Assembly: GCA_008107755.1 (NCBI GenBank)
Contig: VIRH01000058.1
Span: 186,001 to 250,000 of the forward strand
Origin: Rhodobacterales bacterium
GTDB lineage: Bacteria; Pseudomonadota; Alphaproteobacteria; Rhizobiales; Stappiaceae
DNA: 64,000 nucleotides
Reading direction: 5' to 3'
Shown: one piece after another, positions 1 to 9,223 of the stretch
Layout: every line of letters begins with the position of its first letter
Position numbering within the stretch: the stretch's first letter is position 1
Program-made: the position numbers and the translations under genes
Notes under the pieces: generated by a model
Database searches by the model: none
Seen by the model: only the letters and a program-made list of their open reading frames with translations
Told to the model about the DNA's origin: nothing

Positions 1-648
1 CCCCACGAGGGGTTTCGTGATCTTCACGCGGCCCGCCAGAGCCTCCTGATCGATTGCCTCGACGGCCTGCATCGCCACTTCAAGCGAGCGTTCCATGCGC
101 ACGACCAGGTAATCCACCACCGTCTGTTCCACCGCTATCTGACGGTCAGCGAACAGTTTGACCAGAACACGGCGCAGGAGGTCATCATCCGGCTCCAGGA
201 TTTCAACGGGCGTTGCCGCACGCAGACGCGACATCAGATCCGGCAGCGTCACCTTCCAGCTTGCCGGCCACGTCCTGCTGGTGATCAGCACGGTCTTGCC
301 GGCCTGGCGCGACGCATTGAGGAGATGGAATAGCGCCGTGTCGCTAACGCCCCTGTGTGCGTCCTCGACAACGGCGGCAGGTGCCGCGACCAGCTCGGCG
401 ACGGATGCTTCCGTCAGGTCGGTGGCGGCAATCACGCGGGCGCCTGTTCCATCGCGGAAGGCGTTCACGAGATGGGTTTTTCCCGCCCCGACGGGCCCCG
501 CCAGCACCACGACGGGCGCCGGCCAGTCCGGCCAGCGCTCCAGCAATTCGAAAGCCGCCTTGTTGGACGCGCCGACCAGATAATCGTCGCGGGTCAACGC
601 TGCTTCATGGGGCAGATCCAAAGGGATCTGGCGCGGTGGTTCCGCCAT
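1..648 (-). CDS. hdaA: HdaA, DnaA-related regulatory inactivator (C-terminus cut by window edge)
   Basis: HdaA is a small AAA+ protein that, with the DNA polymerase sliding clamp, promotes hydrolysis of DnaA-bound ATP after initiation in alphaproteobacteria. The 216 codons seen start MAEPPRQIPLDLPHEAALTR; the QIPLDL segment resembles a clamp-binding motif. A Walker A motif, GPVGAGKTH, follows at about residue 46, then DnaA-like AAA+ sequence and LVDYLVVRM-type helices. DnaA's DNA-binding domain IV is absent, as expected for this family. The stop codon lies beyond base 1, so perhaps 10-20 residues are missing. The start is 6 bases after the stop of the upstream permease gene, which indicates one operon. 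The assignment to the DnaA/Hda family is firm; HdaA is chosen because of the alphaproteobacterial context. Confidence 0.88.
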   Translation of the reverse strand, partial: MAEPPRQIPLDLPHEAALTRDDYLVGASNKAAFELLERWPDWPAPVVVLAGPVGAGKTHLVNAFRDGTGARVIAATDLTEASVAELVAAPAAVVEDAHRGVSDTALFHLLNASRQAGKTVLITSRTWPASWKVTLPDLMSRLRAATPVEILEPDDDLLRRVLVKLFADRQIAVEQTVVDYLVVRMERSLEVAMQAVEAIDQEALAGRVKITKPLVG

Positions 649-654
649 AAACTC

Positions 655-1752
655 TTACTCTGACACTGACTTTTCGGCGGCATTCGATGTGCCGTCGGTT
701 CCTTTGTAGAACGGACTTGCTAGGTACTGTCTCAGAGCGAAACGTGCAAGCACGCCGATCATGGCGGCGGCTGGAACCGCAATCAGCATCCCCACGAATC
801 CAAAGAGATATCCAAAGGCAAAGAGCGCGAACATGAGGGAGACCGGATGCAGGCCCGTGCTGTCCCCGACGAGCTTCGGTTGAAGGATATTTCCTTCCAG
901 AAACTGGCCGACGGCAAAGACTGCCGCCACGGCTGCGATCCATGGCCAGTCTGGCCAGAATTGCACCATCGCCACCCCGACGGAAACGATCAGCCCGAGC
1001 GATGCACCGACAAAGGGGATAAAACTGACAAGACCTGCCCCCATGCCGATCAGAAGTCCGAAATTGAGCCCCACCATGGCCAGCGACACTGCATAGAACG
1101 ATCCGAGAATGACGCAGACCGAAACCTGACCGCGCACAAATCCCGCGACAGCCCCGTCCATTTCCCTCGCGAGTTCCCGGATGTCGTCCTGATGATCACG
1201 CGGGAGCCAGCTGTCAATCCGCGCCACCATCCGGTCCCAGTCGAGCAGGAGATAGAAAGCCACCACGGGTGTGACGACGAAAAGCGACAGGATCGACAGC
1301 AGCGCCTGACCTCCGCTCCAGATCGATTGGGCGAGCTTGCCGATGAAGGACGCGCCCTGCCCGATCAGGTTGGACATCGACGACTGAAGATCCTCCTGCG
1401 AGATGCCGGAAATCTGGGTGAGGTTGGCAGGCATGTGCTGGGACAGAAGTGATTGCAGCTTGCTCGCCAGCTCAGGGAAGTTCTCCAGGAACAGCGACAG
1501 CTGGTTACCGAGAACCGGCAGAAGCAGAACGAAAAAGAGCACCAGTATCAGCACGAAGGCCAGGAGGATCGTGAGCGTCGCCCACATCCGGCCCATGCCG
1601 AACTTCTCCAGTTGGTCGCACACCGGGTCAAGAAGATAGGCGACAGCCATCCCGGCAACGAAGGGCAAAAGCACGCTGGAGAAGATGTAGACGAAGATGC
1701 AGCAGATGGCCAAGGACATCAGCCAGAACTGAACCTGACGGCGAAGGGTCAT
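655..1752 (-). CDS. AI-2E family transporter (PerM/YdgG-like membrane protein)
   Basis: A 365-residue polytopic membrane protein of the AI-2E exporter/PerM family. It has paired N-terminal helices (about residues 10-50), a central soluble stretch containing LDWDRMVARIDSWLPRDHQ, and a C-terminal group of helices with the family-typical PFVGASLGLIVSV and GNILQPKLVGDSTGLHPV. The substrate is unknown for most members, and the name does not prove autoinducer-2 transport. The reading frame extends further upstream, but the ATG at 1752 has AAGGAA about 9 bases before it and begins at the usual family N-terminus. It precedes hdaA by 6 bases, an arrangement common in Rhizobiales, and is divergent from purM. 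Confidence 0.88.
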   Translation of the reverse strand: MTLRRQVQFWLMSLAICCIFVYIFSSVLLPFVAGMAVAYLLDPVCDQLEKFGMGRMWATLTILLAFVLILVLFFVLLLPVLGNQLSLFLENFPELASKLQSLLSQHMPANLTQISGISQEDLQSSMSNLIGQGASFIGKLAQSIWSGGQALLSILSLFVVTPVVAFYLLLDWDRMVARIDSWLPRDHQDDIRELAREMDGAVAGFVRGQVSVCVILGSFYAVSLAMVGLNFGLLIGMGAGLVSFIPFVGASLGLIVSVGVAMVQFWPDWPWIAAVAAVFAVGQFLEGNILQPKLVGDSTGLHPVSLMFALFAFGYLFGFVGMLIAVPAAAMIGVLARFALRQYLASPFYKGTDGTSNAAEKSVSE

Positions 1753-2197
1753 CGGCAAAGTTCCTTTTTGTTCGATGCATTTGCATTTGACGAAACGGCA
1801 GAGCGTGATGGGTCGCCGGCGCCTCGCGAACCGGGCACGGAGCCAGAAAGGCGCCCCCTTACGGTCCGTTTCGGCACGCGGAAATCCCCCCGACCTTGGC
1901 AACTCGTCTTCATGGTCGCGCTCATATCCTTCAAATCCAGAGGCGGCCTGCCCCGGCATCGCCGGGTTACATCGCTTGACCGGTCAAGTCCACCGTAGCG
2001 CGCTTCCGGGCTCGTTTCTAAGACAATATATGAGCGCTTTCCTCCGGACAGGGGCGGAAAGCGCGGCCACGCCCTGGCACGACCGCCAATTTCCTGCGGC
2101 TTGCCCGACCGAATGGGCTCTCGCCTCTTGTCTTCCTTTCCGCCAGACTGTAAGCCGCGTTGGCACAGCCAACCGTTAATACGCCTCGGAGCGCCTC
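1753..2197. promoter_or_regulatory. perM/purM divergent intergenic region with a 14-base palindrome
   Basis: This 445-base stretch between divergent genes holds no convincing gene; the short frames inside it lack ribosome-binding sites and family-like sequence. It contains a perfect palindrome, CTTGACCGGTCAAG, at 1975-1988, which presents TTGACC on both strands. A short hairpin with GTTGGC/GCCAAC arms lies at 2159-2173, just ahead of the purM ribosome-binding site (GGAG near 2187). The promoters of both operons must lie here, but I could not identify a convincing -10 element at the right distance. Confidence 0.4.
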
Positions 2198-3274
2198 ATG
2201 AGCCGACCCTCTGAAACCAACGGACTGACCTACGCGCAGGCCGGTGTTGACATCGACGCCGGAAACGAGCTGGTCAAGCGCATCAAACCGCTGGTGAAGG
2301 CCACGTCGCGCCCCGGCGCAGATAGCGACATTGGCGGGTTTGGCGGTCTGTTCGACCTCAAGGGCGCCGGCTTCAAGGACCCGGTCCTTGTCGCAGCCAA
2401 TGACGGCGTCGGAACGAAGCTGAAGATCGCCATTGAGACCGGTCAGCACAGGACGGTCGGCATCGACCTGGTGGCAATGTGTGTCAACGACCTCATTGTT
2501 CAGGGTGCGGAGCCGCTGTTTTTCCTCGACTATTTTGCAACCGGAGCCTTGGATGTCGAGACGGCGACGGATGTCGTTGCCGGCATCGCGGATGGCTGCA
2601 AGATGGCCGGCGCCGCTCTGATTGGCGGCGAGACGGCGGAAATGCCCGGCATGTACGGCGAAGGCGACTACGACCTTGCCGGCTTTTCTGTCGGTGCGGT
2701 CGAACGTGGTACCATTCTCCCGCGACCGGATGTCGGCGAAGGCGACGTCCTGCTCGGCCTCGCGTCTTCGGGCGTTCACTCGAACGGCTATTCCATGGTG
2801 CGGAAAATCGTGGAACTGGCCGGACTGGACTGGAGTGCGGCAGCCCCGTTCGCTGATGACAAGTCCCTAGGCGAAGCACTGATGGAACCGACGCGGATCT
2901 ACGTGAAGCCGCTGCTTCAAGCTCTCAGGACGACATCCGGCATCAAGGCACTGGCGCATATCACCGGTGGCGGTCTGCCTGAGAACTTGCCGCGCGTTCT
3001 GCCGCAAAACACGTCCGCCCGGATCGATCTCGGCCAGATCTCGCTTCCACCGGTCTTCTCCTGGATGGCCCGCGTCGGCGGGGTTGCGGAAACGGAGATG
3101 CTGCGGACCTTCAACTGCGGCATCGGCATGGTGATCGTGGTGGCTGAAGAGGAAGCCGATGCGGTGACAGGCGTTCTGACCGATGCCGGCGAAACCGTCA
3201 GCCGGATTGGCCGGATCGAAGCGGCCGGCGATGCGCCCGTTCTGTTCGACGGTTCGCTGGGCCTGACCGCATGA
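2198..3274 (+). CDS. purM: Phosphoribosylformylglycinamidine cyclo-ligase
   Basis: PurM (AIR synthetase) closes the imidazole ring in step five of de novo purine synthesis, using ATP to convert FGAM to AIR in the cytoplasm. The 358-residue protein has the normal family length. It shows the conserved [11 protein letters not shown] (about residues 68-78), [33 protein letters not shown] and [14 protein letters not shown] blocks. The ATG has GGAGCG 6 bases upstream. The last codons overlap purN by 4 bases (ATGA), so the two are translationally coupled; the purMN pair is standard in proteobacteria. Expression is probably from the intergenic region shared with perM. Confidence 0.97.
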   Translation: MSRPSETNGLTYAQAGVDIDAGNELVKRIKPLVKATSRPGADSDIGGFGGLFDLKGAGFKDPVLVAANDGVGTKLKIAIETGQHRTVGIDLVAMCVNDLIVQGAEPLFFLDYFATGALDVETATDVVAGIADGCKMAGAALIGGETAEMPGMYGEGDYDLAGFSVGAVERGTILPRPDVGEGDVLLGLASSGVHSNGYSMVRKIVELAGLDWSAAAPFADDKSLGEALMEPTRIYVKPLLQALRTTSGIKALAHITGGGLPENLPRVLPQNTSARIDLGQISLPPVFSWMARVGGVAETEMLRTFNCGIGMVIVVAEEEADAVTGVLTDAGETVSRIGRIEAAGDAPVLFDGSLGLTA

Positions 3275-3915
3275 GCCGAAAGCGCACAGCGGTCCTCATC
3301 TCCGGACGTGGCAGCAACATGAGTGCGCTGATATCGGCCGCACAATCACCGGATTATCCGGCCGAGGTCGCGCTTGTCCTTTCCAACCGGCCCGACGCCA
3401 AGGGCCTTGAGCGCGCTGCCGAAAATGGAATTCCGACGACTGTCGTCGACCACAAGCTGTTTTCAGGCGACCGGCAAGCGTTCGAAAAGGCTGTCGACGA
3501 CATCTTGAAAGAGCACCGGATCGAACTGGTGGCTCTGGCAGGTTTCATGCGCATCCTCACGCCCTATCTGGTCGATGCATGGGCAAACCGGATGATCAAT
3601 ATCCACCCCGCGCTGCTGCCCTCCTTCAAGGGACTTGAGACGCACGAGCGTGCCCTGAGCGAAGGCGTGAAGCTTCACGGTGCCACTGTGCACTACGTTT
3701 CGTCGGAAATGGACGATGGCCCGATCATCATGCAGGGTGCCATTCCGGTTCTCGACACGGACACGCCCGACACGCTGGCGGCCCGTGTACTGGAAGTCGA
3801 ACACAGGATCTATCCCAAGGCCCTGGAACTGGTGGCAAGCGGACAGGCGAAGGTCAGCGGTGCGCGCGTCGAGACCGGGGACGCAGATGCATCGGGCATG
3901 CTGATCTTCCCGTGA
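3271..3915 (+). CDS. purN: Phosphoribosylglycinamide formyltransferase
   Basis: PurN transfers a formyl group from 10-formyl-tetrahydrofolate to GAR, step three of purine synthesis. The 214-residue protein begins with the nucleotide-binding loop [12 protein letters not shown]. It carries the catalytic block [20 protein letters not shown] (near residue 110; Asn and His of the family active site) and the downstream [17 protein letters not shown] containing the conserved aspartate. Its ATG overlaps the purM stop (ATGA). It is followed by a 48-base gap and a converging GntR regulator gene; no strong terminator stem is seen there. Confidence 0.96.
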   Translation: MSRKRTAVLISGRGSNMSALISAAQSPDYPAEVALVLSNRPDAKGLERAAENGIPTTVVDHKLFSGDRQAFEKAVDDILKEHRIELVALAGFMRILTPYLVDAWANRMINIHPALLPSFKGLETHERALSEGVKLHGATVHYVSSEMDDGPIIMQGAIPVLDTDTPDTLAARVLEVEHRIYPKALELVASGQAKVSGARVETGDADASGMLIFP

Positions 3916-3963
3916 CCCGTAGGGGCATGCCCGATCAAGAGCATTCCAGTTTGAGCGCTACCC

Positions 3964-4701
3964 TCATTTCCCCTTGAGTGCGTCACTCAGGGAAGAGCCG
4001 TGTGTCTGTTTCTCGCGCAAATCAAGGCCCGAGTGCAGGTCGATGATGTGGCTTTTCTGGATGCTTTCCGCCGCATCCGCGTCGCGGTTCGCAAACGCCG
4101 TCATCAAGGCATGATGGGAATGACTTTCGCAGGCCGTATCGGATCTTTTCCAGTACAGCGCGATGATCAGAGATGAGCGGGATATCATCGCCCTCACCAT
4201 GCGCGCAAAAACCTTGTGATCGGCAATATCGGCGATCTCGATATGAAATCCGCCCGACAGAAGCAGCGCCTTGCCCATGTCTCCGGCATCCAGCGCCGCG
4301 TGCTCTGCATCCAGATGCGCGCGCAACCCTTCGACCTGATCGTCGGTAATCGCTTCCGCTGCCAGCCTTGCGACCGCAGGCTCAATCAGAGCCCTTGCCT
4401 GAAACACCTCGTGCGCCTCTCGGATCGTCGGCTTGGCAATGAAGGCACCCCGGTTCTTCTCGATGGAAACGAGCCCGGAATGGGCAAGGGCCTGCAGGGC
4501 GGCGCGCACCACCGTTCGGCTGGCGCCATAGATCTCGCCGACCTCGTCTTCGGCGAGTTTGAGGCCGGGCGCGAGCTTGTGTTCCAGAATGGCGGACTGA
4601 AGCTTCAGGCAGATATCGAGAGCCCGCCCCGGAGGAAGGGCAAACAGATGATGCAGGCTGCTTGTCTGGCCGAGAGAGGCCGCGGATACGGGCTTTGTCA
4701 T
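3964..4701 (-). CDS. GntR-family regulator, FCD subfamily
   Basis: A 245-residue transcription factor. The N-terminal winged helix covers about residues 25-90 (LAEDEVGEIYGASRTVVRAALQAL, with the GntR-typical SRTVVRAAL recognition helix). A helical FCD effector domain follows, with the metal/ligand-binding pattern HxxxD..H (AEHAALDAG, HIEIADIADHKVF, SHHALMTAF). FCD regulators usually sense small carboxylic acids or related metabolites. The gene is divergent from the ABC importer at 4955 and very likely controls it. The frame is open to a TTG at 4779, but the ATG at 4701 begins at the usual position; neither start has a good ribosome-binding site, so the start is uncertain. Confidence 0.86.
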   Translation of the reverse strand: MTKPVSAASLGQTSSLHHLFALPPGRALDICLKLQSAILEHKLAPGLKLAEDEVGEIYGASRTVVRAALQALAHSGLVSIEKNRGAFIAKPTIREAHEVFQARALIEPAVARLAAEAITDDQVEGLRAHLDAEHAALDAGDMGKALLLSGGFHIEIADIADHKVFARMVRAMISRSSLIIALYWKRSDTACESHSHHALMTAFANRDADAAESIQKSHIIDLHSGLDLREKQTHGSSLSDALKGK

Positions 4702-4766
4702 GATGCGGTGCCAAGGAGGTAAGACTGGCGCCAATTCTACGACCTGACAGCCCCATGGGCAATTCA

Positions 4767-4797
4767 AGATCGTATACAATTTTTAGCCAGATCGTAT
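4767..4797. promoter_or_regulatory. Candidate GntR/FCD operator (GTATAC palindrome plus repeated half site)
   Basis: In the 253-base divergent region between the GntR gene and the importer, ATCGTATACAAT (4769-4780) is a near-palindrome centred on GTATAC, the type of site bound by many GntR/FCD proteins. The 9-mer AGATCGTAT occurs at 4767-4775 and again at 4789-4797, exactly 22 bases apart (two helical turns). This would place two dimers on the same DNA face. Autoregulation and control of the ABC importer are inferred. Confidence 0.5.
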
Positions 4798-4954
4798 TTT
4801 ATTTGCCGCTTTATTGTGCACTTTTGCGCAGGTTTGACTGCTGAAAGAGATCGCCTCATCCACAAGTTGTTGGATTTCTGCCGTTCGCAGTGGTTGGCAC
4901 ACTGCTTGCTGATGACATCGTCGCGAACGGTTTTCTGAAGGAGACGTCCCGGCC

Positions 4955-5947
4955 ATGGCGAAACCCCTGGACCTAGAACTTGCGGCAACAACGAAGATGT
5001 ATGGCGACACGGTCGCCGTGGATGCGATCGATCACCGGTTTGCGGCAGGCTCCTATTCCTGCCTCCTGGGTCCGTCCGGCTGCGGAAAGTCGTCCACGCT
5101 ACGGATGATCGCCGGCCATGAAAGCGTCTCGACAGGAGACATTGTTCTGGGCGGCACCAACATCACCGATCTGCCGCCGGCAAAGCGCGGCACAGCGATG
5201 ATGTTCCAGAACTATGCGCTCTTTCCGCATCTCAGCGTCATCGACAATGTCGCCTTCTCGCAGAAGATGAAGGGTGTCGAGAAATCCGTCAGGCTGAAGA
5301 AGGCGCATCAGCTTCTGGAACTTGTCGCGATGGACGCCTACGCCCAGCGCCTGCCTGCACAGCTATCGGGTGGGCAGCAGCAGCGCGTCGCGCTTGCCCG
5401 TGCCCTGATCACCGAGCCTTCCGTTCTTTTGCTCGATGAGCCGTTGTCGGCCCTCGATCCTTTCCTGCGCATCAAGATGCGGCTGGAACTGAAGAAGTTG
5501 CAGCGTGAACTCGGCATCTCCTTCGTCCACGTCACCCACAGCCAGGATGAAGCGCTGGCACTCGCCGACGACATCATCGTCATGAACGGCGGCAAGATCG
5601 AACAGGCCGGCACGCCCCGGACCGTCTTCAACGCGCCGACAACGGAATTCGTCGCCCGTTTCATCGGCGGTCACAATGTGTTGCACGACAAGGGGGCTCC
5701 GGTTGCCCTTCGCGCGGATCGACTGATGGTTCGAAAGACCGCAGGTGTCGATGGCGCAGCCCTCAGCGCCTACGTCAAGGACGTCGAATATCTCGGCTCT
5801 TCCGTCAATCTTGCCCTCGATGCCGGCGGCGCGGGCGAACTGACTGCCGCACTGACCGATGAAACCTTCTTTCAGGATCCGATCGATATCGGTGCCACCG
5901 TCTTCCTGACCTGGAAGCCGGAAGATGCGCACAGACTGGCGGCCTGA
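4955..5947 (+). CDS. ABC importer ATP-binding protein (PotA-like)
   Basis: A 330-residue ATPase of the polyamine/opine/iron-type importer family. It has Walker A GPSGCGKSST (about residues 45-54), Q-loop sequence MMFQNYALFPHLSV, the signature LSGGQQQRVALARAL and Walker B LLLDEPLSALDP, then the switch VTHSQDEALALADD. A TOBE-like C-terminal domain (LRADRLMV onward) follows, as in PotA/MalK relatives. The ATG has AAGGAGA about 9 bases upstream. It is the first gene of an ATPase, binding protein, permease, permease operon. The substrate cannot be read from the sequence; the neighbouring racemase and cupins suggest a nitrogen-containing compound such as an amino-acid derivative or hydantoin. Confidence 0.93.
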   Translation: MAKPLDLELAATTKMYGDTVAVDAIDHRFAAGSYSCLLGPSGCGKSSTLRMIAGHESVSTGDIVLGGTNITDLPPAKRGTAMMFQNYALFPHLSVIDNVAFSQKMKGVEKSVRLKKAHQLLELVAMDAYAQRLPAQLSGGQQQRVALARALITEPSVLLLDEPLSALDPFLRIKMRLELKKLQRELGISFVHVTHSQDEALALADDIIVMNGGKIEQAGTPRTVFNAPTTEFVARFIGGHNVLHDKGAPVALRADRLMVRKTAGVDGAALSAYVKDVEYLGSSVNLALDAGGAGELTAALTDETFFQDPIDIGATVFLTWKPEDAHRLAA

Positions 5948-6020
5948 CGGCTGTCACACCACAGGCCCCTTGCCTGAGGGGTCGGACAGAAACTCCACAG
6001 GGGAACAGGAGTAGGACTTC

Positions 6021-7313
6021 ATGACACAGAAACTGGACAAGACGGGTGTAAGCCGCCGCAACGTTCTGAAAGGCGGGGCTGCCGTTGCCGGTACGGCCAT
6101 CGGTTCGGGCGCGATTACCGGCTTCCCGACCATCTGGGCGCAAAACATCAAGGACGTGACGCTCCGCCAGTTCGGCACCGGTGTTTCGAACCTCAATGAA
6201 GTCGCCCAGAAGGTGAAGGAAGACCTTGGCTTCACGCTGGAAATGACCGCGCTCGACTCTGATGCCGTTACCCAGCGCGCGGCAACCCAGCCGGACAGCT
6301 TCGACATTGCCGATATCGAATACTGGATCTGCAAGAAGGTCTGGCCGACAGGCAACCTGCAGGCCATGGATGTCTCCAAGATCAAGAATTACGACAAGAT
6401 CGTCGGGATCTTCAAAAGCGGCAAGTTGACGCCGGAATCGGACATCGCACAGGGCACGGCGCCGCACACCGTCGGCTTTGTTGAAAGCCCGGGCAGCAAG
6501 ACCTTCGCGGACGAAGAAACCGGCTGGATGACGCTCATCCCGACAATCTACAACGCCGATACGCTAGGCATCCGTCCGGACCTGATCGGCCGGCCGATCG
6601 AAAGCTGGACTGAACTCCTGAACCCTGAGTTCAAGGGCAAGGCCTCCATTCTCGACATTTCCTCCATCGGCATCATGGATGCGGCGATGGTCTGCGAGGC
6701 GATGGGCGAGATCCAGTATGGCGACAAGGGCAACATGACCCGCGAAGAGATCGACAAGACCATGGCGATCTTCACCGAAGCCAAAAAGAATGGCCAGTTC
6801 CGTGCCTTCTGGAAGACCTTCGACGAGAGCGTCAACCTGATGTCTTCCGGCGAAGTGGTCATCCAGTCGATGTGGTCCCCCGCGATCACCGCAGTCAAGT
6901 CGCGCGGCATCCCGTGCGTCTACCAGCCACTCAAGGAAGGCTACCGCTCCTGGGGCGGCGGCATCGGTCTGTCCAAGAGCCTGTCCGGTCTCGAACTGGA
7001 TGCTGCCTATGAGTACATCAATTGGTATCTCGAGGGCTGGGTCGGCGGCTTCCTGATGCGTCAGGGCTACTATTCTGCCGTGCCGGAAACCTCCAAGGAG
7101 TACATGAGCGAAAACGAGTGGGGATACTGGTTCGAGGGCAAGGAAGCCACGGACGCCATCACCAACCCGTTCGGCGACGTCATGGCAAAGGCCGGCGAGA
7201 CCCGCGACGGCGGTTCCTTCTACGACCGCATGGGCGCCGTCGCTTGCTGGAACGCGGTCATGGACGAGAACCAGTACATGGTCCGCAAGTGGAACGAGTT
7301 CATCGCCGCCTGA
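6021..7313 (+). CDS. ABC importer periplasmic solute-binding protein, Tat-exported
   Basis: A 430-residue extracellular solute-binding protein (family 1/PotD-like). The N-terminus has a twin-arginine signal, SRRNVLKGGAAVAG (from about residue 12), followed by a hydrophobic stretch and a likely cleavage after TIWAQ near residue 42, so the protein is probably exported folded. Other binding-protein traits are the internal WMTLIPTIYNADTLGI and SWTELLNPEFKGKASILD blocks, typical of polyamine/iron-type binding proteins. It lies 73 bases after the ATPase and 108 bases before the first permease. A very stable hairpin occupies that second gap and may raise binding-protein expression relative to the permeases. 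Confidence 0.92.
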   Translation: MTQKLDKTGVSRRNVLKGGAAVAGTAIGSGAITGFPTIWAQNIKDVTLRQFGTGVSNLNEVAQKVKEDLGFTLEMTALDSDAVTQRAATQPDSFDIADIEYWICKKVWPTGNLQAMDVSKIKNYDKIVGIFKSGKLTPESDIAQGTAPHTVGFVESPGSKTFADEETGWMTLIPTIYNADTLGIRPDLIGRPIESWTELLNPEFKGKASILDISSIGIMDAAMVCEAMGEIQYGDKGNMTREEIDKTMAIFTEAKKNGQFRAFWKTFDESVNLMSSGEVVIQSMWSPAITAVKSRGIPCVYQPLKEGYRSWGGGIGLSKSLSGLELDAAYEYINWYLEGWVGGFLMRQGYYSAVPETSKEYMSENEWGYWFEGKEATDAITNPFGDVMAKAGETRDGGSFYDRMGAVACWNAVMDENQYMVRKWNEFIAA

Positions 7314-7327
7314 GGCTGAACGAACCA

Positions 7328-7360
7328 GTGCATCCGGGACCGCCCCGGTCCCGGATGCAC
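7328..7360 (+). other. 14-bp perfect hairpin between binding-protein and permease genes
   Basis: Arms 7328-7341 (GTGCATCCGGGACC) and 7347-7360 are perfectly complementary around a 5-base loop. No T-run follows, so it is not a standard intrinsic terminator. Hairpins at this position in importer operons commonly protect the upstream binding-protein mRNA from 3' decay or partly attenuate transcription into the permease genes; that role is inferred. Confidence 0.75.
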
Positions 7361-7421
7361 GCCGCCTGTTCACGAAGCAGGACTGACCTGAACACCTGGA
7401 TTTGAAACGGACCTCAGCCAC

Positions 7422-8369
7422 ATGACGGACCAAACGCACCTCATGCCTAATGCGCACGCTAAATCCAATGCGCAGACAAGCCGACCGACCCGGTCACGGG
7501 CGCCGTTCAGTCTCGACCGCCTGCCGGGAGCGGTAACCGGCTGGCTGCTGTCGCTGCCGCTGGCGCTCGTTCTGGCGTTCTTTCTGGTGCTCCCGATCAT
7601 CATGATCGTGATCGTCAGCTTCTGGGGCGCCACCGAATTTTCCATCTATCCGGCTTTCCAGTTCGACAATTACGAATTCCTGCTGACGTCGCCGGTCACT
7701 TACCAGGTCTTTCTCAACACCATCAAATACGCGGTGATCACATGGGCGATAACGCTCGTGATCGGATTTACCGTCGCCTACTTTCTCGCCTTTCACGTAC
7801 GCAGCCTGACGTGGCAGATCGTTCTCTTCCTGCTGTGCACGATCCCGTTCTGGACATCGAACATCATCCGGATGATTTCATGGATTCCGTTCCTCGGGCG
7901 CAACGGCATCGCCAACTCGGCCCTCATCTCCATGGGGGTGATCGACGAGCCGCTGGAATGGCTGCTGTTTTCGGATTTCTCGGTGATCCTCGCCTTCGTG
8001 CATCTCTACACGCTGTTCATGGTCGTGCCGATCTTCAACACCATGATGCGCATCGACAAGTCGCTGATCGAGGCCGCCTACGACAATGGCGCCACCGGCT
8101 TCCAGACGCTGACCAATGTCATCATACCGCTGACCAAGCCCGGCATCATGATCGGTTCCATCTTCGTGGTGACGCTCGTGATGGGCGACTTCATTACCGT
8201 GCGCTTCATGTCCGGCAGCCAGAAGGCGAATGTCGGCCGACTGATCTCCAACGATATTGCCCTCCTGCAATACCCGTCCGCCGCCGCGACCGCCGTCATC
8301 TTGCTGGTCACGGTCCTGATCGTCATTTCTGTGCTTCTGCGCTTCGTCGACATCCGGAAGGAGCTTTGA
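7422..8369 (+). CDS. ABC importer permease (PotB-like)
   Basis: A 315-residue inner-membrane permease. A long N-terminal cytoplasmic extension (about 40 residues, rich in Asn, Thr and Arg) precedes six predicted helices. The first is LSLPLALVLAFFLVLPIIMIV, and several carry aromatic residues. The cytoplasmic EAA loop reads EAAYDNGATGFQTLTNVIIPLTKPGI (near residue 215), matching the family consensus for contact with the ATPase. It pairs with the following permease gene, 4 bases downstream. Upstream in-frame methionines exist at residues 1 and 8, so the exact start is uncertain by a few codons. Confidence 0.92.
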   Translation: MTDQTHLMPNAHAKSNAQTSRPTRSRAPFSLDRLPGAVTGWLLSLPLALVLAFFLVLPIIMIVIVSFWGATEFSIYPAFQFDNYEFLLTSPVTYQVFLNTIKYAVITWAITLVIGFTVAYFLAFHVRSLTWQIVLFLLCTIPFWTSNIIRMISWIPFLGRNGIANSALISMGVIDEPLEWLLFSDFSVILAFVHLYTLFMVVPIFNTMMRIDKSLIEAAYDNGATGFQTLTNVIIPLTKPGIMIGSIFVVTLVMGDFITVRFMSGSQKANVGRLISNDIALLQYPSAAATAVILLVTVLIVISVLLRFVDIRKEL

Positions 8370-8373
8370 TCCT

Positions 8374-9213
8374 ATGGAAAAACGTCCCCGCTCCTTCTAT
8401 GTGCTTGCCTCGATCTTCGCGATCTTCCTGGTGTTTCTCTACGGGCCGACGATCACCATCGCGATCCTGTCCTTTCAGGGGCCCCAGGGTGGATTGACCT
8501 TTCCGATGCGCGGCGTCTCGCTGCACTGGTTCCACGACCTCTTCCAGCAGCAGGCGGTCGGCGACATCTGGGGCAGCTTTGCGAGGTCTCTGGTGCTGGG
8601 CCTGATGGTCATGGTGACGACGGTTGTCGTCTCGGTGATGGGCGGGCTTGCCTTCCGCAAGCGCTTTCCCGGCTCAGGCGTGATCTTCTACCTGATCATC
8701 ACGTCCCTGGTGATCCCGTCGATCCTGGTGTCTCTCGGCGTCGGCCTGATCTTCTCCCAGACGGGGCTTTCCGTACACTGGTCGACGTCCGGCTTCGGGT
8801 CCCAGCTCACCTGGACGCTGCCCTTCGGTCTCCTGATCATGTTCGCGGTCTTCAACCGTTTCGACAAATCCTACGAGGAAGCCGCGCGCGATCAGGGTGC
8901 AAGTGCATGGCAGACGATCCGTTATGTCGTACTGCCGATAATCGCACCGATGCTGATCGGGGTCGCTCTTTTCGGTTTCACCCTGTCCTATGACGAATTC
9001 GCCCGCACGCTTCTGACTGCCGGCAGCTACAACACGCTGCCACTGGAAATCTATGGCATGACCACGAATGTGACGACACCGGTGATCTTTGCCCTCGGCA
9101 CGCTGACGACAGTCTTCTCCTTCATCATCATCGGCGTCTTCCTGACCGTGGTCGTGGTCATGCGCAAGCGGCAGGCGCGGCTCGGCTCCGATGCAGGCCA
9201 GGGGATGATGTAG
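8374..9213 (+). CDS. ABC importer permease (PotC-like)
   Basis: A 279-residue inner-membrane permease, the second membrane subunit of the importer. Six hydrophobic segments are visible, starting with FYVLASIFAIFLVFLYGPTI. The EAA loop is EEAARDQGASAWQTIRYVVLPIIAP (near residue 168). It starts 4 bases after the PotB-like gene, so the two are probably co-translated. A palindromic repeat element follows the stop before the racemase gene, which may therefore be transcribed separately or by read-through. Confidence 0.92.
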   Translation: MEKRPRSFYVLASIFAIFLVFLYGPTITIAILSFQGPQGGLTFPMRGVSLHWFHDLFQQQAVGDIWGSFARSLVLGLMVMVTTVVVSVMGGLAFRKRFPGSGVIFYLIITSLVIPSILVSLGVGLIFSQTGLSVHWSTSGFGSQLTWTLPFGLLIMFAVFNRFDKSYEEAARDQGASAWQTIRYVVLPIIAPMLIGVALFGFTLSYDEFARTLLTAGSYNTLPLEIYGMTTNVTTPVIFALGTLTTVFSFIIIGVFLTVVVVMRKRQARLGSDAGQGMM

Positions 9214-9223
9214 AAACACTTCA

